DNA from: Kordia algicida
GTDB taxonomy: Bacteria; Bacteroidota; Bacteroidia; Flavobacteriales; Flavobacteriaceae
Strand: one strand, 5' to 3'
Assembly: GCF_051013375.1 (NCBI RefSeq)
Contig: NZ_CP142125.1
DNA length: 64,000 nucleotides
Each line of letters opens with the position of its first letter. The stretch's first letter is position 1. Shown one piece after another: positions 53,292-61,520 of the stretch. Made by a program: the position numbers and the translations under genes. The notes under the pieces are model-generated. The model was not told the DNA's origin and made no database searches. It was given only the letters and a program-made list of their open reading frames with translations.

Positions 53292-54791
53292 CTAAAAGAA
53301 TCCTAATTTATTCTTGTCATACGAAATCAACATATTTTTTGTTTGGCGATAATGATTTAGCATCATTACGTGATTTTCTCTACCAAATCCTGACTTCTTA
53401 TATCCACCAAATGGTGCATGCGCAGGATATGCATGATAGCAATTTACCCAAACACGTCCAGCCTTAATCGCTCTTGGTATTTGATATAATTGATGTGCAT
53501 CACGCGTCCAAACACCAGCTCCTAAACCATATAAAGTGTCATTTGCGATTTCCAAAGCTTCTGCTTCGTCTTTAAATTTTGTGACACAAGCAACTGGACC
53601 AAATATTTCTTCTTGAAAAACACGCATTTTATTATGTCCTTCTAACAAAGTTGGCTTGATGTAAAATCCGTTTGCCAAATCACCTTCCAATTTGTTGGCT
53701 TCTCCACCTGTCAACACTTTTGCACCTTCTTCTTTTCCAATGTGAAAGTAGGATTGAATCTTCTCATATTGATCGTTTGATGCTTGTGCGCCAACCATGG
53801 TGTTTACGTCGTATGGATTGTCTTGAATGATGGCATTTGTTCGAGCGATCACACGTTCCATAAAAGCATCATAAATGTCTTCTTGCACTAAAATTCGTGA
53901 CGGACACGTACAAACTTCCCCTTGATTGAACGCAAATAAAACGGCACCTTCAATAGCTTTGTCTAAAAATTCGTCATCCGCATCCATCACACTGTTAAAA
54001 AAGATATTTGGCGATTTTCCACCGAGTTCCATGGTTACAGGATTGAGGTTTTTAGAAGCGTATTGCATAATTAATTGTCCCGTAGTCGTTTCTCCTGTAA
54101 AGGCAACTTTATCAACACGTGAGCTAGAAGCTATTGGCTTTCCTGCTTCTGGACCAAAACCGTGTATAATGTTAATGACACCAGGAGGAAATACATCTGC
54201 AATTTTTTCCATTAATAAGGTTGCGGTAGCTGGTGTTTGTTCAGCAGGTTTTAACACCACACAATTTCCTGTGGCGAGTGCTGGAGGTAATTTCCACGAT
54301 AACATCAATAGAGGAAAATTCCATGGAATAATTTGTCCAACAACGCCAAGCGGTTCTTTTATATTCATGGAAAGTGTGTGCGCATCCAATTCTGTTGCAG
54401 AACCTTCTTCGGCACGAATACAGGAAGCAAAATAACGCCAATGGTCTACACAAAGTGGAATGTCGGCATTTAATGTTTCACGAATTGGTTTTCCGTTATC
54501 GCAGGTTTCAACCAAGGCAAATTCTTCTAAATTAGCTTCAATAATATCTGCCACTTTGTTCATTAAAGTTGCTCTTTCGGTTACGGAAGTGTTTCCCCAA
54601 GCTTCTTTGGCAGCATTGGCAGCATCTAATGCTAATTCTACATCTTCTTTTTGAGAACGTGGATATTTTGCAATTAAGCTATTGTCAATTGGTGATGTAT
54701 TGTCAAAGTATTGTCCGCCCAAAGGAGCAACAAATTCACCATTGATAAAGTTGTGATATTTCTCTTTAAATGTTGGTTTTGAATAACTCAT
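53292..54791 (-). CDS. NAD-dependent aldehyde dehydrogenase
   Basis: A 499-residue aldehyde dehydrogenase of the ExaC/AldB type, oxidising aldehydes to acids with NAD+. The catalytic Cys294 (NQGEVC) and Glu255 (TMELGGK) are present, as are the FTGETTTG cofactor segment near 231-238 and a normal C-terminus. It diverges from an AraC regulator and lies upstream of DUF779, the usual set for alcohol or aldehyde-induced dehydrogenases. The preferred aldehyde is unknown. Confidence 0.95.
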   Translation of the reverse strand: MSYSKPTFKEKYHNFINGEFVAPLGGQYFDNTSPIDNSLIAKYPRSQKEDVELALDAANAAKEAWGNTSVTERATLMNKVADIIEANLEEFALVETCDNGKPIRETLNADIPLCVDHWRYFASCIRAEEGSATELDAHTLSMNIKEPLGVVGQIIPWNFPLLMLSWKLPPALATGNCVVLKPAEQTPATATLLMEKIADVFPPGVINIIHGFGPEAGKPIASSSRVDKVAFTGETTTGQLIMQYASKNLNPVTMELGGKSPNIFFNSVMDADDEFLDKAIEGAVLFAFNQGEVCTCPSRILVQEDIYDAFMERVIARTNAIIQDNPYDVNTMVGAQASNDQYEKIQSYFHIGKEEGAKVLTGGEANKLEGDLANGFYIKPTLLEGHNKMRVFQEEIFGPVACVTKFKDEAEALEIANDTLYGLGAGVWTRDAHQLYQIPRAIKAGRVWVNCYHAYPAHAPFGGYKKSGFGRENHVMMLNHYRQTKNMLISYDKNKLGFF

Positions 54792-54861
54792 ATTGTTGTT
54801 GATTTAATTTTTTAGAGGTTAATTTTTTAAAGAATTATTAATTTTTATAAAGTTAGTTTGT

Positions 54862-54919
54862 CATATTCTCATTATATTGAACATATATATTAAACTTTTG
54901 CACATATCTATTATATTGA
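54862..54919. promoter_or_regulatory. candidate AraC-type operator (direct repeats)
   Basis: The exact 10-mer ATTATATTGA occurs at 54871-54880 and 54910-54919, 39 bp apart, each preceded by CATAT. The pair lies in the 160-bp region between the divergent aldehyde dehydrogenase and AraC genes. Paired direct repeats are typical AraC-family sites. Confidence 0.55.
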
Positions 54920-54951
54920 TTTTCAACGCTTAATTTTTTGTATTATTGAAC

Positions 54952-55872
54952 ATGCAATCACTACTAAATCAACATAAAAAACACAGAAAACTCACTACTT
55001 TGGTAGAAAACAGAACTACGTATAGTGCAGAATATGCCGAATTAAATATTTATGAAACCTATGCTTTTGCTGAGAAAGTTTCGCTGACATTTGACTTCCC
55101 AATTATCGCGAGCATGCTTACAGGAAAGAAAGTGATGCATTTAGATGGTTTTGAGGCGTTTGATTTTTTTCCGGGAGAATCGGTAGTAATGCCAACCAAT
55201 AAAGAAATGGTTATTGATTTTCCGTTAGCGACAAAAAATTCGCCAACGCAGTGCTTGGCATTAGGAATTGACACAAGTAAGATAGAAGAAGTTGTGGGGA
55301 AATTTAATCAATCAGTACAGATTGAGAATGAAAATAACAATTGGAACTTAGACGAAAAAGCTTCCCATTTAATTAATAATACTGATGTGAATCATTTGGT
55401 ACAGCGACTTACGCATACGTTTACAAATGATACAAGTTCTAAAGATATGTTGCTTGATTTGATGATTCAGGAATTAATTGTGCGTTTGCTACAAACCAAA
55501 GCAAAATCGCTGATTATCAATGATGCAGATCAAATGTTCACAGATACACGAATAGGTTCAGTGATAAAATATATTAAAATGCATTTGACGAATAAAGATA
55601 TCAATGTAGACTCTTTGGCAAAGCAAGCATACATGAGTACTTCACACTTTCACAAGCAATTTAAAAATACGTTGGGTGTTTCTCCGATAGATTATATCAA
55701 TTCAGAGCGTATCAAGTTTGCTAAAAAACTCATTAAAGAGTCAAAAAACCTGAGAATTTCTGAAATTGCTTACAAATCTGGTTTTAACAATACGAGTTAT
55801 TTTAATAGACAGTTTAAAAAGCATGAAATGATTACGCCAACACAATTTTTGAAGTCTATTTTTGGGAAATAG
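54952..55872 (+). CDS. AraC-family transcriptional regulator
   Basis: A 306-residue regulator; ATG at 54952 is used, as the in-frame TTG two codons earlier is not needed. The N-terminal about 190 residues form an AraC_N-type sensor domain (TFDFPIIASMLTGKKVMHLD, FFPGESVVMPTNKEMVIDFP). The C-terminal about 100 residues carry two helix-turn-helix motifs (VDSLAKQAYMSTSHFHKQFK and ISEIAYKSGFNNTSYFNRQF). It is divergent from the aldehyde dehydrogenase gene and likely activates it in response to an alcohol or aldehyde. Confidence 0.94.
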   Translation: MQSLLNQHKKHRKLTTLVENRTTYSAEYAELNIYETYAFAEKVSLTFDFPIIASMLTGKKVMHLDGFEAFDFFPGESVVMPTNKEMVIDFPLATKNSPTQCLALGIDTSKIEEVVGKFNQSVQIENENNNWNLDEKASHLINNTDVNHLVQRLTHTFTNDTSSKDMLLDLMIQELIVRLLQTKAKSLIINDADQMFTDTRIGSVIKYIKMHLTNKDINVDSLAKQAYMSTSHFHKQFKNTLGVSPIDYINSERIKFAKKLIKESKNLRISEIAYKSGFNNTSYFNRQFKKHEMITPTQFLKSIFGK

Positions 55873-55982
55873 ATTGGCGGGATTTGAGAAGTCAGATTGA
55901 ATTTTTTATCACTTTTTAGTTCTTTAAAAGAATTGAATTTGAATTTTTATTTATGAAGCATATTTTGAAAATTAAGTTGTGT

Positions 55983-56459
55983 TTACTTATTTATAAACTC
56001 TACATCCAACACATCGCGCAATCTGTTCATACTATATCCAGAAGCGTATTTAAAAGCAAATGCAATAAAGATATAGCGAATCATTAAAAACTGTAGGATG
56101 GCAACTAAAATAAGAACAGGGTGAAATTTTTCTTTATCTACTAGAATTGCAATGGTAATACCAACCATAGGAAAACATAAAATGATACTCAAAAGAACTT
56201 TAAAGGCTTTGTGAATTTCAACGCAAACATAACCTGTTTTATCATTAATTTCTCCTTTCATGACACAAAACACATTTTTCCTAATTGCAGAAGAAATTAG
56301 TTTGAATTTATTTTCGGTAATCATTCCACGAAATGATCTGTCTGTATACTTAAAAGTGAGCTTTTCCGATGGATCAGTCCTTCGTTTCAAACGATCAATA
56401 GTTTTTGATTGTGTGTCTATTAACCGAAATGAACGTTCCGTTGTTGGGAAAAATTTCAT
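55983..56459 (-). CDS. membrane protein of unknown function
   Basis: The start at 56459 (MKFFPTTERSFRLIDTQSKT) is preferred over the ATG at 56489, which adds ten residues. The 158-residue protein has a cytoplasmic N-terminal domain (about 1-90) with basic and aromatic residues and two transmembrane helices (about 92-112 and 118-140), and a short C-terminal tail. No family is recognised. It is monocistronic. Confidence 0.72.
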   Translation of the reverse strand: MKFFPTTERSFRLIDTQSKTIDRLKRRTDPSEKLTFKYTDRSFRGMITENKFKLISSAIRKNVFCVMKGEINDKTGYVCVEIHKAFKVLLSIILCFPMVGITIAILVDKEKFHPVLILVAILQFLMIRYIFIAFAFKYASGYSMNRLRDVLDVEFINK

Positions 56460-56719
56460 GCAGTATCTTTCTTTAAAAATAATTAGCAATTTACAATTTC
56501 TCGGTGAAAACTTTTACAAGAATGGTTCATCAAAAATAAAAATATGAAGAATAGATTTTTTGATTCAGCTTACTTTTTATACGCTATAATTGATAACTCC
56601 TAATTTTTAAAAGTAGGGAAAACCCTGAACGTAAAAATTGATGATTAAAATATATTTGAACCTTACGGCGGAATCCGAAAAGCCATAAATAGAGTAGGTT
56701 CATTCAAAACAAATATTTT

Positions 56720-57253
56720 ATGCATTATTACTACATACCGCAACACAGTTGGGGATTATATGACCAAGCAGAAGACGGAAATATCACAGGGTTTTACTCC
56801 GCGCAAGGCGGACCATGTCGTCCTGTAACTTTATGGTGTAGCGCGACCAATCGTGGCGCTTTTGCTCATTGGGACGATGATTCATTAATGACCGAGAATT
56901 TGCTATATTGGTTGGTAAATGGCGATTATGAAAACCAAATAACAATTTATACCACAGAAGATGCAATGGACGAAGTAAATGCCAGCATCTTAGCAATTAA
57001 TGCTGATACACAAATACTTCACGATGAAATTGAAATAGGAATTTGGGGATTTACTTTTGATGGCGATTTTGGACCCATTGATGTAGATAATATTCCAGAT
57101 AATGACTTGGAAGAAATGCCAGTAAATTGGAGCGATTATTGGGGAAATGCTCCTGATTGGCAAAATGGTAGTACATTTTCAGCTCAAATAATTTTAGCGA
57201 TCAATGGTTTTTTTGCCAATTATAATGGACGTTATTATTTTGATTTTCATTAA
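56720..57253 (+). CDS. uncharacterised protein with a CheD-like Cys/His pattern
   Basis: A 177-residue soluble protein without signal or membrane segment. It has GGPCRPVTLWCSATNRGAFA followed by HWDDD: Cys33 and His50 are 17 residues apart, the same spacing as the Cys-His pair of CheD deamidases. Other features are WGFTFDGDFGPIDVDNIPDN and a C-terminal YNGRYYFDF. No family is recognised with confidence; the CheD comparison is a spacing match only. Confidence 0.7.
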   Translation: MHYYYIPQHSWGLYDQAEDGNITGFYSAQGGPCRPVTLWCSATNRGAFAHWDDDSLMTENLLYWLVNGDYENQITIYTTEDAMDEVNASILAINADTQILHDEIEIGIWGFTFDGDFGPIDVDNIPDNDLEEMPVNWSDYWGNAPDWQNGSTFSAQIILAINGFFANYNGRYYFDFH

Positions 57254-57312
57254 AAATGATCTTTAAAAACAACCTATGAAGCCTTGAGTTCCAAACATAC
57301 AACAGACCGTTA

Positions 57313-57828
57313 TCAGTATGACAAATACATCACATAATTTGGATTGTAGCGCGTTTCAGAAATCTTAAAATCGTATTCGCCTGTAATTTTGAAGTGATGT
57401 TTCAGATAGAAACGCAATGCGCGTTCATTCGTAATTAAAACATACAACCACATGCCTTGTTGTGTTGCTTTTTTTGAAGCTTCAATCGTGAATTGAAAAA
57501 GTTGTGCGCCAATGTTTTGTCCGTGGAACTCTTTTAAAACATACAACCTGTCGAGTTTGGTAACTTGCGTCGCTTCAACAGTTTCGTTTGGTACATTGAG
57601 TTGAATTTTGGAATAACCCGCGAGTGTTTCATTGACAAAAATTACATAATAATGAATGTTAGCATTGTTAAATTCCGCCGCAAGCGTTTCAACAGCAAAA
57701 GCTTTTTTTACAAAAGATTCCACCGCTTCTTTTGGAGTATTTGGTAAATAAGTGTCTAAAAATGTGTTACGACCAATAATGGCAATGCTTTCGATATCTT
57801 CTGTAGTTGCTTTTCGAATTTGAATCAT
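57313..57828 (-). CDS. GNAT family N-acetyltransferase
   Basis: The start at 57828 (MIQIRKATTEDIESIAIIGR) fits the fold; an upstream ATG at 57849 adds seven residues. The 171-residue protein has the GNAT layout with VEATQVTKLDRLYVLKEFHG followed by QNIGAQLFQF (acetyl-CoA-binding motif A) and a C-terminal FYLKHHFKITGEYDF. The acceptor substrate is unknown; small amines or protein N-termini are typical. It is a single gene. Confidence 0.93.
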   Translation of the reverse strand: MIQIRKATTEDIESIAIIGRNTFLDTYLPNTPKEAVESFVKKAFAVETLAAEFNNANIHYYVIFVNETLAGYSKIQLNVPNETVEATQVTKLDRLYVLKEFHGQNIGAQLFQFTIEASKKATQQGMWLYVLITNERALRFYLKHHFKITGEYDFKISETRYNPNYVMYLSY

Positions 57829-57958
57829 CTTGATAAATTGTAGTTTCAAAAGTACGCAAATCTACCTGTTTTTTTAATTAGGATAATTCTACGCTGATTT
57901 TCTCCTTGCATAAGTCATACATTTGAGAAACATATTAACCCAAGCCAAAATTAGTATT

Positions 57959-59269
57959 ATGAAACACAAATCAAGCTTTAAACACAGCGGCATTGTTAGA
58001 GAATTGGATAAGTTACTGAGTAAAAATTCAGAAATGAAAAAAGCCTTATTAGTTTCTTTAAAAGCAGCAAATATTGCAGCAAAGAAAGAATTAAATTCAG
58101 ATTTATACAATGCTTTAAATGACGAATTTAACGGAAATGCATGGCCAACAACGATTGAACATTACTACGATTATTTAGATATGTACGTACGTTTGGTACC
58201 TGACGAAAGCAGCGATCCAAACTATCCGAATGCTTGGAAAAGCACCGATTCTTCCAATGGTTATAACCAAAAAGTGTACGACTTACTATGTCAGTTTTAT
58301 TGGTTGGTAGATCAAAAAGTAGAAGGATCAGAACTTTCCATGCAGAGTTTTCCAAAGTTTGCCAAATGGTTACAGAAATTTGCAAAAGCTTGGGGCGCAT
58401 TTTTAGATACAAAAGAGTCGTTTACCAAAGAAAGTTATTACTCGTTCCGTCATAATCCGATGTATAACTATCCTTTATATAGTGATAATTCTGAAAGTTG
58501 GACAACGTTTAATGAGTTCTTTTATAGAGAATTTAACAATGCGGATGCGAAAACGGGAATTTCCCCATTACGTCCAATTGCAGCACCAGATGACAATACA
58601 ACCATTGTTGCTCCAGCAGATTGTACATACAAAGCAGACTACAAAATTGACTCGAAAGGAAATGTGTTGGACGCAAACGGAGAAAAAACAACAGAACGTC
58701 TCAAACATACACACGCTATTGGAACGGTAAAAGAATTGCTTGATGGCAGTAAATTTGCGAAAGATTTTTACGGCGGAACGTTTGTACATTATTTCTTAGG
58801 ACCGTACGATTATCACCGTTTTCACACACCAATAAAAGGGAAAGTGCTGGAAATTAAAGACATTCGTGGAAAAGTATACTTAAACGTAGAAATGACCGAA
58901 GACGGACAATGGGACGCACCAGATGGTTCGGAAGATGGATACGAATTTGAGCAAGCGCGCGGATTGGTCATTGTAGATGGCGGAAAAGAAGTTGGAAAAG
59001 TTGCCATACTTCCTATCGGAATGGCACAAGTTTCAGGTGTAATGATGTACACAAAAGCAAATCCACCAAAAGGAGTTCCTGCGGAAAAACTCATCAAAGT
59101 TGGTCAGAAAGTAGTGAAAGGACAAGAATTTGGAAAATTTAGATTCGGCGGTTCAGACATTATCATGTTATTTGAAAAACCACAAAAAGATTTGTACATG
59201 TTTAAAAAAGATCCTGGACATGTACCAATTCACTTTCAAGTAGGACAGACTGCGATTTATACAAAATAA
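57959..59269 (+). CDS. phosphatidylserine decarboxylase family protein
   Basis: The start at 57959 (MKHKSSFKHSGIVRELDKLL) is preferred over an in-frame ATG at 57923. The 436-residue protein has an N-terminal PF12588-like helical domain (about 30-190) and a C-terminal PSD domain with HYFLGPYDYHRFHTPIKG (around 275-292) and the self-cleavage-type motif RFGGSD (Ser399), where the pyruvoyl group would form. It lacks a membrane segment. It may decarboxylate phosphatidylserine or a related serine compound; this long form is not the classical Psd. Confidence 0.9.
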   Translation: MKHKSSFKHSGIVRELDKLLSKNSEMKKALLVSLKAANIAAKKELNSDLYNALNDEFNGNAWPTTIEHYYDYLDMYVRLVPDESSDPNYPNAWKSTDSSNGYNQKVYDLLCQFYWLVDQKVEGSELSMQSFPKFAKWLQKFAKAWGAFLDTKESFTKESYYSFRHNPMYNYPLYSDNSESWTTFNEFFYREFNNADAKTGISPLRPIAAPDDNTTIVAPADCTYKADYKIDSKGNVLDANGEKTTERLKHTHAIGTVKELLDGSKFAKDFYGGTFVHYFLGPYDYHRFHTPIKGKVLEIKDIRGKVYLNVEMTEDGQWDAPDGSEDGYEFEQARGLVIVDGGKEVGKVAILPIGMAQVSGVMMYTKANPPKGVPAEKLIKVGQKVVKGQEFGKFRFGGSDIIMLFEKPQKDLYMFKKDPGHVPIHFQVGQTAIYTK

Positions 59270-59298
59270 CGAAGACTTTAGCCTCGATATAAAGTTAC

Positions 59299-59342
59299 AA
59301 ACGCCACAAATGCTTATGAGATAGTATTTGTGGCGTTTTTTT
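59299..59342 (+). terminator. terminator of the PSD-like gene
   Basis: Stem AAACGCCACAAAT / ATTTGTGGCGTTT with a 14-nt loop followed by a T run. It overlaps the stop end of the convergent 120-residue gene by two bases. Confidence 0.9.
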
Positions 59343-59703
59343 ATGCTTTATTTTTCTTTTCAGGAAATAAATTATCGTCTATCAATTTATTGAGAATTAA
59401 ATGTATCCCAAATACTATTAAAAAGATGAGGTTGATATTGATGAATGAGATTGTAATTTTCATGTTGATATAAAAAATATGAATTAAGTCGAAAGTTCCG
59501 ATCAGCAACACAAAAAAGAAAAAATGTACAAACCATTTTCTATTAAAAAAGTACAGAAATGTTGAAACTAAAATTAAAGCAAAACTTATGTAATGCTTCT
59601 GATGTAAAGTAATATCAGATGTCACATGTTTTATCAGCGTAACCATCATTAATACATATATTAAAAGTAACGGAATACTATCTTTTGTAATCTTTTTAGT
59701 CAT
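59341..59703 (-). CDS. four-helix membrane protein of unknown function
   Basis: A 120-residue protein with four transmembrane helices (about 10-25, 38-52, 57-78, 85-108) and a charged C-terminus. No family is recognised. Its end falls in the terminator stem of the convergent PSD-like gene. A second small membrane-protein gene lies upstream on the same strand. Confidence 0.72.
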   Translation of the reverse strand: MTKKITKDSIPLLLIYVLMMVTLIKHVTSDITLHQKHYISFALILVSTFLYFFNRKWFVHFFFFVLLIGTFDLIHIFYINMKITISFININLIFLIVFGIHLILNKLIDDNLFPEKKNKA

Positions 59704-59820
59704 GTTAAGTATTTGTTGAAGTGTTCAAATATACATCTTTATCAATATGAAAAATACTTTCTAAAAAAACGCACCAACCATTCGCATGACAAAAAGACAA
59801 GTCTGCATACAATAATCATG

Positions 59821-60288
59821 TTATCTGTTTGAGGTTTTCTGCCAAAGTAATCCACCTAAAACAAAACCCACACTGCCATAAATAATGTATACCAAAGCTG
59901 GAATTGTTGTAATGGTTTCTTCAGTAAATAATTGAATAATTTCAGTTTGTTTAAAAAAAAGAATGATGGTAATGGCAAGTAATATTCCTAAGCCGAGCAG
60001 TTCGTTAATCCAACGTTTTTTTCGAGCTGAGAAAATATGTGCGGCTAAAAAACCCCAAATCCACGGAAGTAATTGTATATGTGTCGCTTCTACTTTTGTG
60101 AAGCCAAAATAAATAAGCATTCCTATAAAAGTTATGACTAACGAAACTTGTTGAAAATTGTGGATTCTTTTTTTTTCGGTTAAAAGTTCTCTTTTAAAAC
60201 AAAAAAGGACTGTTGCAAGGAAATTATAAACTAATAATGTATAAATGGTAACAGATAAAAAAGTGCCTAAGATTGATGAAAATTGCAT
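59821..60288 (-). CDS. membrane protein of unknown function
   Basis: A 155-residue protein with about five transmembrane helices, starting MQFSSILGTFLSVTIYTLLV. It has a helix-turn with RKKRWINELLGLG in the middle. No family is recognised. It lies 117 bases upstream of another small membrane-protein gene on the same strand. Confidence 0.72.
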   Translation of the reverse strand: MQFSSILGTFLSVTIYTLLVYNFLATVLFCFKRELLTEKKRIHNFQQVSLVITFIGMLIYFGFTKVEATHIQLLPWIWGFLAAHIFSARKKRWINELLGLGILLAITIILFFKQTEIIQLFTEETITTIPALVYIIYGSVGFVLGGLLWQKTSNR

Positions 60289-60837
60289 TGATATGATGTT
60301 TCGGTTAAGTATAATAAATGTAGAAAAACCACAACGCTACGAAATACCTACACATAGGGAAATTACTTTTGCTGGGTAAGGCACTAGGTTTTGGGAATTG
60401 GGTATTCGTAAGTTTTAAAGTGACTTTTGAAGTTCTCAGGACAAATCCACAAAAAACAAAAAACGAATAAACAAAAATTGAAGTTTATGTGTTTATAAGT
60501 TTAAGAGTTTACACTTTAAAACAAAATGTAGAAATAATATTTAACCCAAAACCCAAAAACCAAAACCCAAAATCCAAAAAGCTGATACATTTTGCGAAGT
60601 CGAAATACAAAAACCAACCCAACGACAATTCATCCTTAAAAAATTACAATTCAGTAGTTTCTTTTTTTGCAGTGCTCACTTTTGTTAGATATTTGAACCA
60701 TCAATCAGAAACAATTAAAACAATCAAAAAATGATCAGTATCGCATTCACCATCGTAGCATATGTTTTTTCAATTATCTGAAAATTCATATAAAAACAAA
60801 AAAACAGTACAGTAAACAATCAAAAACAACAAGAACA
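60289..60837. other. 549-bp regulatory gap before the kinase operon
   Basis: No gene is visible. The left part holds A/C-rich low-complexity DNA (repeated AAAACCC words at about 60543-60582) and a GCGAAGTCGAAA word near 60594. The right part holds the LytTR-type promoter (60625-60695) followed by a leader of about 140 nt up to the ATG at 60838. Confidence 0.7.
60625..60695 (+). promoter_or_regulatory. LytTR-type site and promoter of the kinase operon
   Basis: ACAATTCAT (60625-60633) and ACAATTCAG (60646-60654) are direct repeats 21 bp apart, then 33 nt, then the -7 box GATATTTG (60688-60695). The same layout precedes the TonB-dependent receptor and DUF2141 genes. It likely drives 60838 to the response regulator at 63674. 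Confidence 0.8.
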
Positions 60838-61464
60838 ATGAAAAAAGTAGTATTAATTTTAGCGCTCGTAGGCTTCGGAATCGTTGCAAATGCACAAACT
60901 AAATATGAAAAAGGCATGCAAAAAGCGTTTTCATTATTAGAAGAAAATAAAAGTGCAGAAGCCGCAAATTTATTTGAGCGTATTTCCGCAGCAGCGCCAC
61001 AAGAATGGTTGCCTTCTTATTACGCGGCACAAATAAATATTTTAGGAGGTTTTGCCATTAAAGATAAAAGTAAGCTTTCTCAGCAATTAGAAAAAGCACA
61101 AAAACAATTAGATCATGCAACAAGTATTTCACCAAATAATCCAGAAATTATGATTATGCAAGCCATGTTATATACAGTTTGGGTTGCGTACGATGGTGCA
61201 ACTTACGGAATGCAATATGCACCGAAAGTAAGTGAAATTTACGCAAAAGCATACGCAATGGATAAAGACAATCCACGAGTTGTATTGTGTAAAGCAGAAT
61301 GGGATATGGGAAGCGCACGATACTTCGGAAAAGATACAGCACCATTTTGTAAAGAGCTGGAACGCGCCAAAACACTTTTTGAAAATGAAACTGCTACAAA
61401 AGGATTTGAACCAAGTTGGGGAAAAGAACGCGCAATACAATTGGTAGAAGATTGTAAAAAGTAA
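60838..61464 (+). CDS. exported TPR-like protein
   Basis: A 208-residue exported protein: signal peptide MKKVVLILALVGFGIVANAQ, then helical TPR-like repeats (KGMQKAFSLLEENKSAEAAN, EWLPSYYAAQINILGGFAIK, DHATSISPNNPEIMIMQAML). It resembles periplasmic tetratricopeptide proteins and has no catalytic motif. It heads the operon with the LytS-type kinase 56 bases downstream, so it may be the sensed or associated envelope component. Confidence 0.85.
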   Translation: MKKVVLILALVGFGIVANAQTKYEKGMQKAFSLLEENKSAEAANLFERISAAAPQEWLPSYYAAQINILGGFAIKDKSKLSQQLEKAQKQLDHATSISPNNPEIMIMQAMLYTVWVAYDGATYGMQYAPKVSEIYAKAYAMDKDNPRVVLCKAEWDMGSARYFGKDTAPFCKELERAKTLFENETATKGFEPSWGKERAIQLVEDCKK

Positions 61465-61520
61465 TCGTACCGTTCAAAAAACCTTAGTATCTTTGAAAGA
61501 AGTCTACAAAAGAAACCACA

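Noticed and set aside
60489..60734. An 81-codon frame in the regulatory gap before the TPR/kinase operon
   Set aside because: It consists mostly of Lys/Asn/Pro from A/C-rich repeats and spans the LytTR-type promoter.
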